From Elephas maximus indicus (Eukaryota; Chordata; Mammalia; Proboscidea; Elephantidae), in assembly GCF_024166365.1 (NCBI RefSeq), contig NC_064820.1, positions 83,218,001-83,282,000 on the forward strand: DNA of 64,000 bases, written 5' to 3'. Below, piece after piece: positions 47,163 to 58,224 of this stretch. The position numbers were made by a program, and so were the translations under genes. How positions within the stretch are numbered: the stretch's first letter is position 1; each line of letters begins with the position of its first letter. The notes beneath the pieces were generated by a model, which worked only from the letters and a program-made list of their open reading frames with translations, did not search any database and had not been told where the DNA came from.

Positions 47163-47634
47163 TTTGATGCCTTTTCATGTGTGTTGTTGGCCGTTTCATT
47201 TTTCCACATACTTTTTTGTGCTGAGACGTTTTTCTTAGTAGATTGTGAGATCCTCATTTTCATAATGTTTAACTTTATGTTAGTTGAGTCGTTGCGTTTT
47301 TCTTGGCTTTTTTCTTGAGTTATGGAGTTGATATTCCTTTTTGTGGTTACCTTATTATTTACCCCTATTTTTCTAAGTAAAAACCTAACTTGTATCGTTC
47401 TATATCGCCTTGTATCACTCTCCATCTGGCAGTTCAATGCCTCCTATATTTAGTCCCTCTTTTTGATTATTGTGATCTTTTATCTATTGATTTCCATGAT
47501 TCCCTGTTATGTGTATTATTTTGTTTATTTATTTAGTTTTTAGAATTAATCTTTGTTTGTTTTTGTGCTTTCCCTGTTTGAGTTGATATCAGGGCATTCT
47601 GTTTTGTGACCTTGTATTGTGCTGGTACCTGATA

Positions 47635-48651
47635 TTATTGGTCATCTGACCAAACAATCTCCTTTAGCATTTCTTGTAGCCTTGGTTTGGTTTTTGGAAA
47701 TTCTCTAAACTTGTGTTTATCTGTAAATATCTTAATTTCTCCTTCATATTGCAGAGAGAGTTTTGCTGGATATATGATCCTTGGTTGGCAGTTTTTCTCC
47801 TTCAGTGCTCTGTATACGTCGTCCCATTCCCTTCTTGCTTGTATGGTTTCTGCTGAGTAGTCTGAACTTATTCTTATTGATTCTCCCTTGAAGGAAACCT
47901 TTCTTTTCTCCCTGGCTGCTTTTAAAATTTTCTGTTTATCTTTGGTTTTAGCAAGTTTGATGATAATATGTCTTGGTGTTTTTCTTTTTGGATCAATCTT
48001 AAATGGGGTTCGATGAGCATCTTGGATAGATATCCTTTCGTCTTTCATGATGTCAGGGAAGTTTTGTGTCAGGAGTTCTTCAACTATTTTCTCTGTGTTT
48101 TCTGTCCTCCCTCCCTGTTCTGGGACTCCAATCACTCGCAAGTTATCCTTCTTGATAGAGTCCCACATGATTCTTAGGGTTTCTTCATTTTTTTAAATTC
48201 TTTTATCTGATTTTTTTTCAGCTATGTTGGTGTTGATTCCCTGGTCCTCCAGATGTCCCAGTCTGCATTCTAATTGCTCGAGTCTGCTCCTCTGACTTCC
48301 TATTGCGTTGTCTAATTCTGTAATTTTATTGTTAATCTTTTGGATTTCGACATGCTGTCTCTCTATGGATTCTTGCAACTTATTAATTTTTCCACTATGT
48401 TCTTGAATAATCTTTTTGAGTTCTTCAACAGTTTTATCAGTGTGTTCCTTGGCTTTTTCTGCAGATATCCTAATTTCATTTGTGATGTCTTTAAGCATTC
48501 TGTAAATTAGTCTTTTATATTCTGTATCTGATAATTCCAGGATTGTATCTTCATTTGGGAAAGATTTTGATTCTTTTGTTTAGGGGGTTGGAGAAGCTGT
48601 CATGGTCTGCTTCTTTATGTGGTTTGATATGGACTGCTGTCTCCGAGCCAT
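47635..48651 (-). pseudogene. L1 ORF1 (RNA-binding protein), two premature stops
   Basis: There are 339 codons including the final stop, from an ATG at 48651 (MARRQQS) to 47635, all in one frame. Internal TAA stops lie at 48580-48582 and 48193-48195. Domains: an N-terminal coiled-coil-rich part (TVEELKKIIQEHSGKINKLQ) and then the RRM-like/C-terminal part (NLRVIGVPEQ, DAHRTPFKIDPKRKTPRHII, and the end MLKEIVWSDDQ). Length and order match L1 ORF1 proteins of about 338 aa. The start was chosen because it is in frame and sits just after the GC-rich 5' UTR. Confidence 0.9.
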
Positions 48652-49467
48652 CACTGGGAAACTAGTTTTTCCAGAAAATTCGCTAAAAAAAATGCAGTCA
48701 GATCCCTATCAGAGTTCTCCCTCTGGCTCAAGCTATTCGGATGTTAATGGAGCTGCCTGGGGAGCGTGGGGGAGGGATCAGAGAGCTAGGAGTGTAGCAC
48801 CTCAGAAAATAGCCAGAGTTGTTTGTCTTACTTGGAATGACTCTTATATCTGAGATTTCCGCGGGGCACGTCGCCTATATGTACTGGCTGTGTGGAGATT
48901 GCCCCCCGGGGGGTCTGGCCCGCTGGCGTCACGGTCAGATCCTCCGCTGTCAGCCCCACCCCCAAGGTTAAGGCTCCGCTACTGGGACGGTGCACTCCCG
49001 TCTCCAAAATCCGTGGCTGCCTCCCAGGGACTCCCCGTCCCGCCAGCCGCGTTGCGCACCGCTTCCGTGAACCGGGTGGGCTCCCCACGCCAGGTCAGCT
49101 CAGGAGAGCGGAGCAGGTCCCTGCGCCTGAGTCGCTACTGCGTGTCCCGGCTGGGACGCTGCTCTCCCTGCTCCAAGACCAGCCACTGCCTCCCGGGGAC
49201 TTCTCCCTCCGGCGCGCCACGCCGCTCGCGTGAACTGGGTGGGCGCTGCCCCCATGAACGGCTGGGGCCCCCCCGGGGTCAATTCAGGGGAATATAGCTG
49301 GTCCCCGCACTCACGCCCCGCCCACCCCCGCCAAAATCCCGGCGGGACGCTGCTTTCCCCGCTCCAAGACCTGTCACTTCCTCCCGGGGACTTCTCCGTC
49401 CCGTGCGCCGCGCTGCTTGCGCAAACTGGGTGGGCGCTGCCTGCACGAACGACTGGACGCCCCCCGG
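48652..49467 (-). promoter_or_regulatory. L1 5' UTR / internal promoter with monomer-like repeats
   Basis: A GC- and CpG-rich block of about 816 bp in AT-rich surroundings. At least three related units are visible on the plus strand, starting 'ctgggacggtgcactcccg' (48983), 'ctgggacgctgctctccct' (49152) and 'gcgggacgctgctttcccc' (49342), spaced about 169 and 190 bp. Each unit continues through 'ctgcctcccagggactcc' or 'cctcccggggacttctcc' to 'aactgggtgggc'-like sequence. L1 5' UTRs carry internal promoters, and in some mammals these are built of tandem monomers. The long plus-strand ORFs here reflect GC content. Confidence 0.8.
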
Positions 49468-49481
49468 GGTTGACCAGTTTT

Positions 49482-50162
49482 GACCCATAAAAAAAATGAC
49501 AGTTTCATGTGGTTAAACCTTATAGTAAATTAGTGCTGTCACTGTATGAGATTTCAGTTTGCTGTAGTAATTTGGTAAGAGGAAAAAGAGTGAATATATT
49601 TTAGTTCAGTATATAGAGCTCTTCTAATATGATTCAGGGTGGTGGAGATGGAAATGAGCCTTTTAAAAGTTTGCTTTTGCTGGCGTGGAGTGAAGAAAGG
49701 TTTTCGTATTGTTTTTTAGAAGACTTTGTCAGCGAGAAAGGTTTAGCCTTTTTACAGTAGCAGCTTTAGATTAGGAGTAGTGATAGTATTCTTAATCAAG
49801 GTGCCTACTTTGTGTCATGTGCTTTACTTATCTTATTGAATTCTTACAACAATCTTCAAAATAGGTGTTTTAGATTTCCATTTTACTGGTGAGGAACCTA
49901 AGACACAAGTCATCCAGCTATTAAGTGGCAGAAGGCTTACTCATCTGTAAAGCTTTTGCCTTTTCCATTTTGCTATTGCTATCTTTTGAGATAAATGCTT
50001 AAGAAATAAAAAATACAGTCCTGGTTTTTAAAAAAAATTTCTTACCTAATTAGGATTTAAAAAATTACACATACACAAAGAAGATATATCTGGGACAGAT
50101 AAAACATAAAAATATAAGTTATCGTCCTACATGTTGAGCCTTTACAGTCAAGGAAAGGTTTT
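49482..50162. other. Intron 2, mostly unassigned
   Basis: About 49815-49945 resembles an antisense MIR ('actggtgaggaacctaagac', 'tattaagtggcagaagg'). The rest is unassigned AT-rich sequence. Confidence 0.45.
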
Positions 50163-50746
50163 CCTTTTTTTAATATATAATTTTATTTATTTTATTGTTC
50201 AGAATATATACACAAAACATAACACCAATTCAGCAGTTTCTACTTGCACCGTTCAATGACATTAATTTCATTTTTCAAGTTGTGTAACCATTCTCACTCC
50301 TTTTCTGAGTTGTTCCTCCCCATTCACATAAATTCACTGCCCCCTAAGGTTCTTATCTAATCTTTTGAGTTGCTGTTGACAATTTGATCCTATATAGATC
50401 TTAAGAGAGCATAATGCTCAAAGCAGACTTTTTTTTTTTTTTTTTTTTTTAACTACTTAAGCTAAACTATTGCTTGGCTTTAAGAAGACTTAAGGGAATA
50501 TTTTTGGTTTAAGGTTTAAAGATTATCTTAGGGTAACAGTTTCAGGGATTCATCCAGCCCTCATGGCTCTTGCAAGTCTGGTGTTCATGAGAATTTAAAA
50601 TTCTGTTCTGCCCTTTCTCCCTTTTGATCAGGATTCGTCTATAGAATCTTTGAACAAAATGTAGTTGGGCACCACCTAGTTCTGGTCTTAAGACAAAGGA
50701 GACAGTTGTTCATGGGGGCAATTAACCACACATTCCATATCTCCTC
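50163..50746 (-). mobile_element. L1-type 3' UTR fragment, antisense, left part
   Basis: 'ttattttattgttcagaata', 'ggttcttatctaatcttttg', 'cttaagagagcataatgctc' and 'gggcaccacctagttctggt' are blocks of an L1-type 3' UTR in antisense (compare 'gggcaccaactagttcttct' in the 42.8-kb L1). A run of 22 T interrupts it at about 50429-50450. It resumes after the LTR at 51310. Confidence 0.6.
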
Positions 50747-51309
50747 TGACTTAGGCTGGGTTATCTAGAGAAGCAAAACCAGGAAAGCATATAAACATAT
50801 ACATAGAGAGATTTATATTGAAATGAATCACGTGGTAGAGGCTGGAATGTTCCCAATCCGTGGGTCAGACTAAAGGCTTCTCCTGAGTCATGTAGCCACA
50901 GAAACTGGTGAACCCAAGATCAGTAAGTCAGACAGCAAGGTTCTTGCTCACAGGCTGTGAAGACTGACATTCCAGGATCAGTAGGCAAGATGCCAGGTAA
51001 GCTGCTATTTCAAGTCCCAGGTACCAGAAGTCAGATGCACAGGAGCCAGCTGCAGGATCTAGATCAAGCAAAAACCCACAATTCTTGCCAGAAAGTCAAC
51101 TTATATTTGATGCAGACCACACCCCTGAGGAAGTTCTCTTTCAATTGATTGGCTGCTCACAGCAGATCCCATCTTGGAGGTGATCGTATTATATCACATC
51201 TCATCATGGAAACGATCACATCATCATACAACTGCCAAACTACATCATAACTGCCAAACAACTGAGAATCATGGCCCAGCCAAATTGACACACAACCTTA
51301 ACCGTAACA
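50747..51309 (-). mobile_element. Solo LTR, ERVL/MLT2-like, inserted in an L1
   Basis: 563 bp, plus-strand ends TG...CA, exactly flanked by the 5-bp duplication TCCTC (50742-50746 and 51310-51314). It is homologous over its length to 2990-3593. No attached retroviral genes. Confidence 0.8.
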
Positions 51310-51399
51310 TCCTCCCATTCCTGACTTTCTTTCGTCCTCTCTTGTATTAGGTGAATAGAGACCAGTTGCTGTGCCCTAGAAGGGAAGGTTTTCTGAAAG
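51310..51399 (-). mobile_element. L1-type 3' UTR fragment, antisense, right part
   Basis: 'cccattcctgactttctttc', then 'gaatagagaccagttgctgt' continues the 50163-50746 element after the LTR. Confidence 0.5.
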
Positions 51400-52969
51400 A
51401 GGTAGGCTTGAGAAGGAAACTAAGCAAGAATGAGAAACCTGTTTACGTAGTGGGAATGAAACATCTCTCTTAGATTTGATGATCATGATAAAGTGTCAAA
51501 ACCAGGAAATTATCACATGAGAGCATTTGGTGCATTTCCCACTAAACTTTTTACATATGAGAAAAACACAGTTGAAAAAATTCAAAATTCCTGTTTCCTA
51601 TATGATATGATATGATTTCAGAAATTTGCCCTTTTTTATGGCTGGTGCTATTTTTCAAAATAGATTAAATGTACTTGGATAATTGATTTAAGTGATACAT
51701 TAGAATTTGATCCAAATGCTACTTTAGTTGATTGGTAGCATTCGTATTTGTCTCAGAAAAAATTTTGTGAAAATAAAGCTTCTGGATTGCTGCATAAGAG
51801 TCTGATGAGCTACTTAAGGTCAAGTAAGAAGATCCTCCCAACAGAATATGTGTGTGTGTTAGCCCACTGAAATTTAGGAAGTTCCTGTCCTGTTCTTGCC
51901 TTTTTTTTTTTTTTTTAGTTAGGTTTCCTTTCATTTTTACTTTTCTGTCTGAAAGGAAACTTTAAAGTATTTAAGAACGGCAAGAGAGTGGAATAGTTGA
52001 ATAATTTTAATAATTCACATATTAGCTCTATAGTATAGTTTCAGAGAAAGGAATTGTTATAAGACACATTATAGACTAAGTGTGTTGACTATCATGGAAG
52101 ACTGTTGAGCCCTAGAAATGTGGCTAGTCTGAATTAAGGTGTGCTTTCATTGTAAAATAAACACTGAATTTTTGAAAGCTTAGTATGAAAAAACAGTGTA
52201 AAATATCTCTGTAACAGTTTTTTACATTGATTATATGTTGCACTGATAATATTTAGGATATATTTGGTTAAATAAAGTATTACAATTTTTTCTTTTTTAA
52301 AATGTGGCTATTAGAAAATTTAAAAAAATATATATGGCTCACACTTGTAGCTTACATTATATTTGTATTTGACAGCATTGTGTTAGAGATCAGTAAACCT
52401 CCTGAAACATGTTAAAAAATCTGTATGTGCATCATGCATCCAGCACCCAGATCTTGGTTTCTAATACCATTCTCAAATAAAAAAGGCAGGGTTCCTTGGA
52501 GAAATCACTGATTGTAGACCTGGAGCGGGAAATAAATACAAGATTAGCCTGGAGTTTCTTGTAGTGCTGGAAAGTAAGGAAATGCTCAAAAACAAAACAA
52601 AACAACAACAAAACATAAAACAATGGAGGCATATCAAAGGGTCACAGGAGGCCAACCCTTGAGAGAACTTCCAATGGCCAAAGATGGAGCAATGTGAGCA
52701 AAAAAAATAAGTACTAATAGTGCATAACTCTCCATCCCTTGATGAGTTGCTTATGAAGAGTGGAGTGTGGAAAGAGGAAATAAAAGTAACACTTACTATG
52801 GAAAAACTTGGCAAATACCACCTAGGCCACATGATCAAAGTTAACATCATCAGTGATAAGTCATGTTGATAGCATGTTACCCTTGATATGATATGATATG
52901 ATAAGACCGATGTTCACCTCTCTGTTCTTCCTTCCTAAAACCCATAAACCCTAGTTTAACCGTAAGAAA
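51400..52969. other. Intron 2, mostly unassigned
   Basis: No exon recognised. Short TATGA-type repeats occur at about 51600-51617 and 52887-52905. The 52490-52969 part may belong to the decayed LINE whose end is at 53459. Confidence 0.4.
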
Positions 52970-53050
52970 ATCCTATGGAGCAGGCCTCCTTTGCAACATA
53001 TGGGGTTATCATGTGTCGGAATAGACTTGAGGGCTACTGGTACTAGTAAC
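52970..53050 (+). mobile_element. AfroSINE tail fragment, sense
   Basis: 'cctatggagcaggcctcctt' and 'gtcggaatagacttgagggc' match the end of the variant AfroSINE body and its tail. The head is absent. Confidence 0.6.
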
Positions 53051-53459
53051 CATGAGAAAAACATCAGACAAACCCAAATTGAGGGACATTCTGCAAAATA
53101 CTGCAAAATACCAGTACTCCTAAAAGCTGTCAAGGGTCATCAAAAAACAAGGAAAGTCTGAGAAATTGTTACAAACCAGAGGAAGCTAAGGAGACATGAT
53201 GAAAAAATGTAATGGACTATCCTGGATGGAATCTTCGAACAGAAAAGGGCATTAAGGAAAAATTAATGAAATCCAAATAAAGTATGAAGTTTAGTTAATA
53301 GTGATATACCAATGTTGGCTCATTAGTTGTGAAAATGTACCATAGTAATGTATGATGTTAACAGTAGGAGAAACTGGGGGATGTTATATGGGAACTGCCT
53401 ATTTTTGCAGCTTTTCTATAAATTTAAAAGTATTTTGAAATAAAAATGTTATTTAAAAC
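53051..53459 (+). repeat. Old LINE-like 3' end, sense
   Basis: 'agtgatataccaatgttggc', 'ttagttgtgaaaatgtacca', 'gagaaactgggggatgttat' and the end 'attttgaaataaaaatgtta' are a recurrent old mammalian LINE 3'-end pattern. The family is not named with certainty. Confidence 0.45.
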
Positions 53460-53520
53460 AATGCTGTATGTGGCCGAATTATAGGTGTTCATCGCTTTCA
53501 TCAGATTTTCAAAGTGACCC

Positions 53521-53678
53521 AAACCCAAAGCCCACTGCCGTCTAGTCGGTTCCGACTCATAGTGACCCTATAGGACAGAGTAGAACTGCCCCATAGAGTT
53601 TCCAAGGAGTTCCTGGTGCTTTCGAACTGCTGACCTTTTGGTTAGCAGCCATGGCACTTAACCACTACGCTACCAGAG
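53521..53678 (-). mobile_element. AfroSINE, antisense, complete, with TSD
   Basis: 'cactgccgtctagtcggttc' through 'aggacagagtagaactgccc' to the head end 'acgctaccagag'. A perfect 13-bp duplication TTCAAAGTGACCC flanks it at 53508-53520 and 53679-53691. Confidence 0.95.
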
Positions 53679-53802
53679 TTCAAAGTGACCCATGACCCCT
53701 AAATGTTAAAAGAAACTTATTTAAATAAAATTTTAATGTAAGTTTTTTTTAAACCATTTTGTAGTTCTAAAATTTCAATGGCTTAGGTTATAAGTCCCCC
53801 AC

Positions 53803-56800
53803 ATGTCTGTCAGTTTGTCATACTGTGGGGGCTTGCATGTTGCTGTGATGCTGGAAGCTATGCTACCGGTATTCAAATACCAGCAGGGTCACCCATGGAG
53901 GACAGGTTTCAGCTGAGCTTCTAGACTAAGACAGACTAGGAAGAAGGAACCGGCAGTCTACTTCTGAAAAGCATTAGCTGGTGAAAACCTTACGAATAGC
54001 AGCAGAACATTGTCTGATATAGTGCTGGAAGATGAGCCCCCTAGGTTGGAAGGCCCTCAAAAGATGACTGGGGAGGAGCTGCCTCCTCAAAGTAGAGTCG
54101 ACCTTAATGATGTGGATGGAGTAAAGCTTTCGAGACCTTCATTTGCTGTTGTGGCATGACTCAAAATGAGAAGAAACAGCTGCAAACATCCATTAATGAC
54201 CAGAACCTGGAATGTAGGAAGTATGGATCTAGAAAAGTTGGAAATTGTCAAAACTGGAATGAAACGCATAAGCATCGATATCCTAGGCATTAGTGAGCTG
54301 AAATGGCCTGGTATTGGCCATTTTGAATTGGACAATCATATAGTCTGCTATGCTGGGAATGACAACTCAAAGAGGGGTGGTGTTGCATTCATCGTCAAAA
54401 AGAACGTTTCAAGATCTATCCTGAAGCACAGCACTGTCAGTGATAGGATAATATCCATATGCCTACAAGGAAGACCAGTTAATATGACTATTATTCAAAT
54501 TTATGCACCAACCACTAAGGCCAAAGATGAAGAAATAGAAGATTTTTATCAGCTGCTGCAGTCTGAAATTGATCGAACGTGCAATCAAGATGCATTGATA
54601 ATTACGGGTGACTGGAATGTGAAAGTTGGAAACAAAGAAGACAGATCAGTAGTTGGAAAATACGGCCTTGGTGATAGGAACAACGCTGGAGATGGAATGA
54701 TAGAATTTTGCAAGACCAATGACTTCTTCATTGCAAATACCTTCTTTCACCAACATAAACGGCAACTATATACACATGGACCTCGCCAGATGGAACACAC
54801 AGAAATCAAATTGATTACATCTGTGGAAAGAGACGATGGAAAAGCTCAATGTCATCAGTCAGAACAAGGCCAGGGGCTGACTGTGGAACAGACCATCAAT
54901 TGCTCATATCCAAGTTCAAGATGAAACTGAAGAAAACCAGAACAAGTCCACGAGAGCCAAAATACGACCTTGAGTATATCCCATCTGAAATTAGAGACCA
55001 TCTGAAGAATAGATTTGACGCGTTGAACCCTAGTGACCGAAGACCAGACAAGTTGTGGAATGACATCAAGGACATCATCCATGAAGAAAGCAAGAGGTCA
55101 TTGAAAAGACAGGAAAGAAAGAAAAGACAAAGATGGATGTCAGAGGAGACTCTGAAGCTTGCTCTTGAGCATCCAGCAGCTAAAGCAAAAGGAAGAATTC
55201 ATGAAGTAAAAGAAGTGAACAGAAGATTTCAAAGGGCCTCTCGAGAAGACAAAGTATTATAATGACGTGTTCAAAGAGCTGGAGTTGGAAAACCAAAAGG
55301 GAAGAACACGCTTGGTGTTTCTCAAGCTGAAAGAACTGAAGAAAATTCAAGCCTCGAGTTGCAATAGTGAAGGATTTCATGGGGAAAATATTAAACAATG
55401 CAGGAAGCATCAAAAGAAGATGGAAGGAATACACAGAGTCATTATACCAAAAAGAATTAGTCAATATTCAACCATTTCAAGAGGTGGCATATGATCAGGA
55501 ACCAATGGTACTGAAGGAAGAAGTCCAAGCTGCTCTGAAGGCATTAGCGAAAAACAAGGCTCCAGGAATTGATGGAGTATCAATTGAGAGGTTTAAGCAA
55601 ACAGATGCAGCGCTGGAGGTGCTCACTCGTCTATGCCAAGAAATATGGAAGACAGCTTCCTGGCCAACTGACTGGAAGAGATCCATATTTATGCCTATTC
55701 CCAAGAAAGGTGATCCAACTGAATGTGGAAATTATAGAACAATATCATGAATATCACATGCAAGCAAAATTCTGCTGAAGATCATTGAAAAACGGCGGCA
55801 GCAGTATATTGACAGGGAACTGCCAGAAATTCAGGGCAGTTTCAGAAGAGGACGTGGAACCAGGGATATCATTGCTGATGTCAGATGGATCCTGGCTGAA
55901 AGCAGAGAATACCAGAAGGATGTTTACCTGTGTTTTATTGACTATGCCAAGGCATTTGACTGCGTGGATCATAACACACTATGGATAACAGTGCGAAGAA
56001 TGGGAATTCCAGAACACTTAACTGTGCTCATGAGGAACCTTTACGTAGATCAAGAGGCAGTTGTTCGGACAGAACAAGGGGATACTGATTGGTTTAAAGT
56101 CAGGAAAGGTGTGTGTCAGGGTTGTATTCTTTCACCATACCTATTTAATCTGTATGCTGAACAAATAATACGAGAAGCTGGACTATATGAAGAAGAATGG
56201 GGCATCAGGATTGGAGGAAGACTCATTAACAGCCTTTGTTATGCAGATGACACAACCTTGTTTGCTGAAAGTGAAGAGGACTTGAAGCACTTACTAATGA
56301 AGGTCAAAGACCACAGCCTTCAGTATGGATTACACCTCAACATAAAGAAAACAAAAGTGCTCACAACTGGACCAATGAGCAACATCATGATAAATGGAGA
56401 AAAGATTGACATTGTCAAGGATTTCATTTTATTTGGATCCACAATCAACAGCCATGGAAGCAGCACTCAAGAAATCAAAAGACATGTTGCATTGGGCAAA
56501 TCTGCTGCAAAGAACCTCTTCAGAGTGTTGAAGGGCAAAGATGTCACCCTGAAGGCTAAGGTGCACCTGACCCAGGCCATGGTATTTTCAATAGCATCAT
56601 ATGCATGTGAAAGCTGGACAATGAATAAGGAAGACCGAAGAAGAGTTGACGTCTTTGAATTGTGTTGGCAAAGAATACTGAATATACCACGGACTGCCAA
56701 AAGCACGAACAAATCTGTCTTGGAGGAAGTGCGGCCAGAATGCTCCTTAGAGGCAAGGATGGCGAGACTGCGTCTTAGATACTTTGGACATGTTGTCGGG

Positions 56801-57017
56801 AGGGATCAGTCCCTGGAGAAGGACATCATGCTTGGCAGAGTGCAGGGTCAGCAGAAAAGAGGAAGACGCTCGGTGAGGTGGATTGACATAGTGGCTGCAA
56901 CAATGAGCTCAAGCATAACAAGGATTGTAAGGATGGCGCAGGACCTGGCAGTATTTCGTTCTGTTGTGCATAGGGTCGCTATGAGTCAGAACCAACTCGA
57001 GGGCACCTAACAGCAAC
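53803..57017 (+). mobile_element. RTE-clade LINE, sense, near full length
   Basis: About 3.2 kb. The 5' region ('tgtctgtcagtttgtcatac', 'gttgctgtgatgctggaagc') precedes the endonuclease-RT frame. The 3' end reads 'gggtcgctatgagtcagaac' and then a CAGCAACAACAG-like simple tail, as in RTE elements. The terminal 40-50 bp resemble the AfroSINE tail. It is related to BovB-type RTE elements, and the copies in this window define the same family. It lies in the SCAMP1 transcription direction inside intron 2. No clear target-site duplication was found. Confidence 0.93.
54166..57010 (+). pseudogene. RTE endonuclease-reverse transcriptase ORF, three frameshifts and one stop
   Basis: Endonuclease (54166-about 54790, one frame): RTWNVGSMD, GISELKWPG, IQIYAPTTKA and ITGDWNVKVGN. 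The frame changes near 54775-54800, continuing with IDYICGKR and then TDHQLLISKFKMKL up to 55262. It changes again near 55250 and near 55340. From about 55367 to 57010 a single frame carries the RT: ALAKNKAPGIDGVS, FIDYAKAFDCVDH, RKGVCQGCILSPYLFNLYAE and LCYADDTTLFAESEED (active-site YADD intact). The C-terminal part has ASYACESWTMNKEDRR and LEKDIMLGRVQGQQKRG. The one in-frame stop there is TGA at 55748-55750. In life this enzyme copies its own RNA and, by inference from shared tails, SINE RNA. As written it is inactive. Confidence 0.93.
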
Positions 57018-57974
57018 AACAGTTTGTAAGTGTGATAGAAACATTCTTTAAACTTTACAAATTCAATTCATAGAAGTAAAAAGAATGGCAAAAACTTTCA
57101 GAAAGTTGATTCATTTGAGCTTCTAGATTATTAAGAAATCCTGATAGTTTTCTCTTTAGAAGTTTTAAGACTCTAGAATCTTTGATCCTTTTACAGTTTA
57201 GTTTTTTTTTTTTTTGATTTGCTAGTTCATGAAGCCTCAGTGTTTTTATTTACAGGTTTGATGATTTGATATGATTCGTAAAAACTCATTTATTGCTTGC
57301 TGAAAGAAAGAACAGAAGAAACTTGCTGGTCCTATATATGGTTTTATACTGTTTTGGACATTCAGAATTTTATTTGATAGGAAACTTTATTTTGGGTTTA
57401 AGCAATTTTTAAATGATGAAGGTTGAATACACTTCTTATCGCTGATACAGTTATAAAATACGCAATATATTTTATTCCAGCAGTTTTAAATATTTTAAGG
57501 ATTTTAGGTAAATGTATGTAAAGTATTTCTGAAGTTTAATAATTTATATTCTAGGTATCATTTAGGGCTTTTCTCTGAGGTTTTAGATAAAATTTAGAAA
57601 TAGTTTTTTGGGTTTTTGTTATAAAAAAGAATATGATCAGTGTAAGAAATAAGGAAAAAGAAGTTAAAATTCACCCAAAGCCCGATCACCTAGAGACAGC
57701 CTTTTTTTGGGTAAACACTTTTTTGCTGTTGTTGTTTTTCTTGAATATTTTGTTTTACCTTGTTGTATTTATTTTCTGTTATGCAATTTTATATCTTTTC
57801 ATAGGAGAAAAGTTGTTTGAATATTTTAAAATCTTTATAAATGTTTTAATGACTATGCAAGATATTATCGTTAGTTTTCCCATCCATAATTTACTGAGCT
57901 AATTATCCCTGTTTTTTGAGATGGTTTAGTTATTTCCAGAAAGTGATGGTTTGTATTTGGGATTTTTGAGTCAA
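57018..57974. other. Intron 2, nothing recognised
   Basis: AT-rich intron sequence with a T run at about 57202-57215. An 89-codon open frame at 57633-57902 is hydrophobic from T-rich DNA and is not credible. Confidence 0.45.
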
Positions 57975-58110
57975 AAGATCTGAGTTAAAGGCTTGGCCAC
58001 TAAACTGGCTGTGTCCTTGGACAAGTTGTTTAAACTCTCAAAACCTCAACTTTGTCATCTGAAAAATGATAATTACGATAGTACCTAGTCATACATTAAG
58101 AACTATTTGC
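57975..58110 (+). repeat. MIR SINE fragment
   Basis: 'ggcttggccactaaactggc', 'gtccttggacaagttgttta', 'ctcaactttgtcatctgaaa' and 'aatgataattacgatagtac' follow the MIR core order. Confidence 0.75.
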
Positions 58111-58224
58111 CTGCCATTTGCATTTTTCCAGATATTGGGGGCAGGGGTGTAGTAATAAAACAGATGTGGTTTGTTTTCTCATAGGGCTCACTTTCTAGTC
58201 TTTCAGAGGCTTGGTTTCTTTTTT

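Larger units (their letters stand above)
42290..49467 (-). mobile_element. Full-length L1, antisense to SCAMP1, with 14-bp TSD
   Basis: About 7.18 kb. GGTTGACCAGTTTT is present on both sides (42276-42289 and 49468-49481). The A-tail appears as T-rich sequence at the left end, and the GC-rich 5' UTR at the right end abuts the duplication, so this is not 5'-truncated. Order on the minus strand: 5' UTR (49467-48652), ORF1 (48651-47635), inter-ORF region, ORF2 (47162-43350), 3' UTR with a G-rich purine tract (plus-strand CCCT repeat at 43266-43298). Only three in-frame stops were found over both ORFs, so it is a comparatively young copy. Confidence 0.96.

Noticed and set aside
48602..49490. Several 80-135 codon frames in the GC-rich block in intron 2
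   Set aside because: This is the L1 5' UTR; GC-rich composition explains the frames, and it is tied to the L1 by the 14-bp duplication at its edge.
54166..57010. A host or novel reverse transcriptase gene
   Set aside because: It is bounded by RTE ends, has a decayed homologue at 35.5-38.65 kb, and carries frameshifts and a stop; it is an RTE retroelement.
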